Shown here one piece after another: positions 23,274-25,828 of a stretch of 25,828 nucleotides of DNA. The notes below the pieces were generated by a model that did no database searches, was not told where the DNA came from, and was given only the letters and a program-made list of their open reading frames with translations. Numbering within the stretch: position 1 is the first letter of the stretch; each line of letters starts with the position of its first letter. The position numbers and the translations under genes are program-made. The DNA lies in NCBI GenBank assembly GCA_964596645.1, contig CAZQVB010000052.1, positions 1-25,828 of the forward strand, read 5' to 3'. This DNA is from CAVQEK01 sp964596645. GTDB taxonomy: Bacteria > Bacteroidota > Bacteroidia > Cytophagales > Cyclobacteriaceae.

Positions 23274-25332
23274 TGCCTTCCAGTATCACAATTGATCTGC
23301 TTTTTACTTTGCACACATGCTCGTCGCAGGCAGGTGCCTGTTCGGGTGTGCGAAAGTGATCCGGTGCATCAAGCGCTGTGTTCACCACTACTTTCCACCG
23401 GTAGCTGTTCGGGATAGAAGGCACTTCAAATGGCAGGTCGTCCCAGTATGCATTGATCATCACATGGATGTGTTCATCTTCTTTAGGATGGTGCATGGTA
23501 AAGGAGACGGTATGCGAAAATTCTGACCAATCGGGCTTGTCCAGCTTGGTGCCGTGCCAGCGTATATGCGGCTGGTCTGTATCGCCATAGGTGGCCAGCA
23601 CGTTGTCAATCTTGAACAGTTGGTGGTTTTGAGCGAAACCAATCATGTTTCTTGTGAACTCCAGCAGGTCGGCATGTTGATCTACCAGTTGCCAGTCAAA
23701 CCAGCTTATTTCATTGTCCTGGCAGTAGGCATTGTTGTTTCCGCCCTGGCTGCGCCTTACCTCATCGCCCATCAGCAGCATGGGCGTTCCTTGCGAAATA
23801 AAGGTGGTCACTATGAAATTTTTTATTTGCCGGAGGCGCAGTACCTCAATATCTACCTCATCGGTTGGCCCTTCTTCGCCGCAGTTCCAGCTGTGGTTTT
23901 CATTGGCACCATCCCGATTGTCTTCACCATTTTCTTCATTGTGCTTGTCATTGTAGCTCACCAGATCGTTGAGCGTAAAGCCATCGTGGCAGGTCACAAA
24001 GTGAATGCTTCGGTTGGGTTCTCTGTTGGGATCGGTGTATACGTCGGGGCTTGCTATTATTTTTGAGGCAAATTTGAAGACCATGCCCCGGTCGCCTTTT
24101 ATAAAACGACGCACATGGTCGCGGTACTTGCCGTTCCACTCGGCCCAGCGGTCGCCAATGAAGCTGCCCACCTGATATAGTCCGGCGGCGTCCCAGGCCT
24201 CAGCGATGATCTTGGTGCCGGCAAGAACGGGGTCCGACTCTATCTCCCAAAGCACCGGCGGGTTGGTGAGCGGTTCGCCATCTTCAGAGCGTGAGAGCAC
24301 CGAGGCAAGATCGAAACGAAAGCCATCGACATGAAACTCCAACACCCATGCCCGCAGTGCATCCATAATCATTCGACGCGCTATGGAGTGGTTGGCGTTC
24401 AGCGTATTGCCACAGCCGGTATAGTCGAGATAGTCACCCTTATCGGGGCTCAGCATATAATAGGCTTTATTCTCAAACCCTTTGAGAGAAATAACAGGGC
24501 CATCGATGCCTGCTTCGGCCGTATGGTTGAACACCACATCGAGTATTACTTCAATGCCCTCTTTGTGCAGCGCCTTCACCATATCGCGAAATTCATTGGC
24601 GGCGGCCACCGGGTCTTGAGACACATTGTAACCGTTGTGCGGAGCGAAAAAGCCGATGGGGCTGTAGCCCCAGTAGTTGGTCAACTTCTTGGGGGCATCC
24701 TGCACATCGAACTGCTGCACAGGCATAAGCTCTACCGCCGTAATGCCCAATGTCTTTAAATAAGGTATCTTTTCTATTAAACCTTTGTACGTACCCCTCA
24801 GCCCGTCTTCCATTCCCGAAGAGGGATGCTTGGTGAAACCCGCCACATGCATTTCGTAAATTACAGTTTCGGAATAAGGCCTGTTCAGTGGGCGGTCCCC
24901 TTCCCAGTCGTAGGCCAACGGGTCAATGACGGCGCATTTCATGGCCTGGCCGAAATTGTTGCCCGGCTCTTTGGCCGCTTGCCGGGAGTAGTGCCCGTTC
25001 ATTATGATATACCGGGCGTATGGATCCACCAATAGCTTTTCTGCATCGAAGAGCTCGCCTTTGTCTGGCGTGTGGGGGCCATACACACGGTAGCCGTACA
25101 ATTGGCCGGCTTTTACACCCGGCACGAATACATGCCAGTAATAAAACGTTCGGTTGGCTGCACTGTCCAGCGTGATCACCTTTGAGGGCTCCGCCTGCTC
25201 GGCCGAATCAAAAAGAAGCAAATCGATGCGGGTGGCATTTTTAGAAAATACACTGAAGTTAACGCCCTGGTCGTAGCAAGTGGCCCCCAATGGATGGCTA
25301 TAGCCTTCTGGTCTGTTGTCGAATTCAAGCAT
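23257..25332 (-). CDS. glgX: Glycogen debranching enzyme GlgX (isoamylase-type, GH13)
   Basis: This 691-residue cytoplasmic enzyme of normal GlgX length hydrolyses alpha-1,6 branch points of glycogen, usually on limit dextrins left by glycogen phosphorylase. An N-terminal CBM48-like domain (about 10-120, GATCYDQGVNFSVFSKNAT) precedes the GH13 barrel. Catalytic motifs are intact: DVVFNH (265-270), GFRFDLAS with nucleophile Asp341, IIAEAWD with acid/base Glu378 and FVTCHDG with His449 and Asp450. GNNNAYCQDNEISWFDW is the late GlgX/isoamylase signature. No other glycogen gene is visible beside it. The last 17 bp overlap the 3' end of the convergent kinase gene. A hairpin followed by T residues lies 24-42 bp before its ATG. 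Confidence 0.96.
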   Translation of the reverse strand: MLEFDNRPEGYSHPLGATCYDQGVNFSVFSKNATRIDLLLFDSAEQAEPSKVITLDSAANRTFYYWHVFVPGVKAGQLYGYRVYGPHTPDKGELFDAEKLLVDPYARYIIMNGHYSRQAAKEPGNNFGQAMKCAVIDPLAYDWEGDRPLNRPYSETVIYEMHVAGFTKHPSSGMEDGLRGTYKGLIEKIPYLKTLGITAVELMPVQQFDVQDAPKKLTNYWGYSPIGFFAPHNGYNVSQDPVAAANEFRDMVKALHKEGIEVILDVVFNHTAEAGIDGPVISLKGFENKAYYMLSPDKGDYLDYTGCGNTLNANHSIARRMIMDALRAWVLEFHVDGFRFDLASVLSRSEDGEPLTNPPVLWEIESDPVLAGTKIIAEAWDAAGLYQVGSFIGDRWAEWNGKYRDHVRRFIKGDRGMVFKFASKIIASPDVYTDPNREPNRSIHFVTCHDGFTLNDLVSYNDKHNEENGEDNRDGANENHSWNCGEEGPTDEVDIEVLRLRQIKNFIVTTFISQGTPMLLMGDEVRRSQGGNNNAYCQDNEISWFDWQLVDQHADLLEFTRNMIGFAQNHQLFKIDNVLATYGDTDQPHIRWHGTKLDKPDWSEFSHTVSFTMHHPKEDEHIHVMINAYWDDLPFEVPSIPNSYRWKVVVNTALDAPDHFRTPEQAPACDEHVCKVKSRSIVILEGIREQR

Positions 25333-25350
25333 AGGTTGCGATCAAAAATG

Positions 25351-25374
25351 AAAAAGGCAGACGACACACCTGCC
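25351..25374 (-). terminator. Terminator-like hairpin in the glgX leader
   Basis: On the minus strand GGCAG (25374-25370) pairs with CTGCC (25360-25356) around a 9-base loop and is followed directly by TTTTT (25355-25351) and, after CA, more T. It could end transcripts from the gene upstream on that strand, or act as an attenuator in the glgX leader. The stem is only 5-6 bp, so it may also be meaningless. Confidence 0.35.
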
Positions 25375-25613
25375 CATAGAAAAAGCGAAAACCAATATTT
25401 TTAGATGATGGTTGCGAAAAATTTGCAGCCGCACCCGTCAAATGGCCGGCAAGGTAAAAAAATTACAGAACAGCAATGCGTCGTCACCTTCACTCGTCCG
25501 CAAAAGATAGTCTGCCATGAGCGTGGTTGAAACAGCAATATTTCGCAGTAAGTCATTAGCCATATATATTGAACATTGACACAAAACGGTCAACCTTTTT
25601 TAGGCATGGTTAT

Positions 25614-25634
25614 GCTTTGAGCTTTCAGCTTATA
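25614..25634. repeat. Degenerate heptamer repeat cluster, copy 1
   Basis: Three adjacent heptamers GCTTTGA, GCTTTCA and GCTTATA. The first 18 bases are identical to 25713-25730 in the second cluster 99 bp further on. Confidence 0.55.
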
Positions 25635-25705
25635 TCATTCACCAGTCTACCCTTATTTTAAGCTGCCCTGGCCGGTCCGACTATCGTCTGACCTGTATAT
25701 GCGGT

Positions 25706-25736
25706 GCTTTGGGCTTTGAGCTTTCAGCTTCGAGCT
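25706..25736. repeat. Degenerate heptamer repeat cluster, copy 2
   Basis: Four adjacent heptamers GCTTTGG, GCTTTGA, GCTTTCA and GCTTCGA, followed by GCT. The cluster covers the stop codon and last codons of the minus-strand gene that enters from the right edge. Short tandem heptamers of this kind are typical intergenic low-complexity repeats in some Bacteroidota genomes, as far as I recall; no function is assigned. Confidence 0.6.
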
Positions 25737-25828
25737 ACAATCGACATATATTTCTCCAAGTAATCCTCCAGCCCGGGCAGCTCAGGGGTTTGCACCCGTT
25801 CTTTGTTGATGTGTACATAGTCGCTGAG
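25724..25828 (-). CDS. C-terminal end of an unidentified protein (5' end outside window)
   Basis: On the minus strand the frame is open from the window edge for 34 codons to a TGA at 25726-25724. The visible end reads LSDYVHINKERVQTPELP, then a helical GLEDYLEKYMSIV and ARS. The amphipathic composition and clean reading frame look like real coding sequence, but the fragment is too short to assign a family. The last codons (GCTCGAAGC and TGA) are made by the heptamer repeat, so the repeat may have replaced or extended the original C-terminus. Confidence 0.5.
   Translation of the reverse strand, partial: LSDYVHINKERVQTPELPGLEDYLEKYMSIVARS

Larger units (their letters stand above)
25333..25723. 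other. Intergenic region upstream of glgX
   Basis: 391 bp with no supported gene. It holds a hairpin with T run close to the glgX start and two clusters of degenerate heptamers, the second of which runs into the end of the next gene (each listed separately). I searched the minus strand for TTTG-N(17-23)-TAnnTTTG and found no acceptable glgX promoter. Confidence 0.5.

Noticed and set aside
1..25828. tRNA, rRNA, CRISPR arrays, insertion sequences, phage or plasmid genes
   Set aside because: Reading both strands I found no cloverleaf-like sequence, regular spacer-repeat array, transposase, integrase or toxin-antitoxin pair.

Overview
The window looks like a chromosomal stretch of a Bacteroidota, most likely a Cytophagales-type gliding or surface bacterium. 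The evidence is a gliding-motility-type C-terminal sorting domain (type IX secretion, T9SS), a PorP/SprF family outer-membrane protein, a PorE-like TPR/PD40 protein, a Reg_prop/Y_Y_Y sensor kinase, a BatE-like C-terminus, and promoters of the Bacteroidota form TTTG-N(17-23)-TAnnTTTG without strong Shine-Dalgarno sequences. No phylogenetic marker was compared, so the family is not assigned. I see no rRNA, tRNA, CRISPR array, integrase or transposase.

Layout. (1) 1-396: 3' end of a membrane/SH3 protein, BatE-like. (2) 496-4421: tightly packed ABC transporter (ATPase and permease fused), Rid-family protein and Nudix hydrolase. (3) 4704-12201: four plus-strand genes with almost no spacing: a large six-HYR-domain T9SS cargo protein, a PorP/SprF protein, a TPR-PD40 protein like PorE but without its OmpA end, and a membrane histidine kinase with carboxypeptidase-regulatory-like domains in its periplasmic part. 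(4) 12355-16416, minus strand: metG (methionyl-tRNA synthetase) followed 18 bp later by a PhoD-like phosphatase lipoprotein. (5) 16512-23273: a minus-strand TPR histidine kinase, a divergent 53-residue lipoprotein gene with a consensus promoter and a strong terminator, then a 1190-residue two-propeller (Reg_prop) histidine kinase. (6) 23257-25332, minus strand: glgX (glycogen debranching), overlapping the kinase tail by 17 bp. (7) 25333-25828: a gap with degenerate heptamer repeats and the 3' end of an unidentified minus-strand gene.

How the genes may work together. Genes of block 3 probably make one surface module: the cargo crosses the outer membrane through T9SS with its PorP/SprF partner, the PorE-like protein acts in the periplasm, and the kinase is in position to sense that envelope state. 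All three histidine kinases share the same coiled-coil-plus-kinase core (ELDxFxYxxSHDLRxP type) fitted to three different sensory parts. None has a receiver, DNA-binding domain or response-regulator gene in the window, so their outputs must lie elsewhere. The strongest candidates for something undescribed are the kinase-bearing T9SS unit and the small lipoprotein gene placed between two kinase genes.
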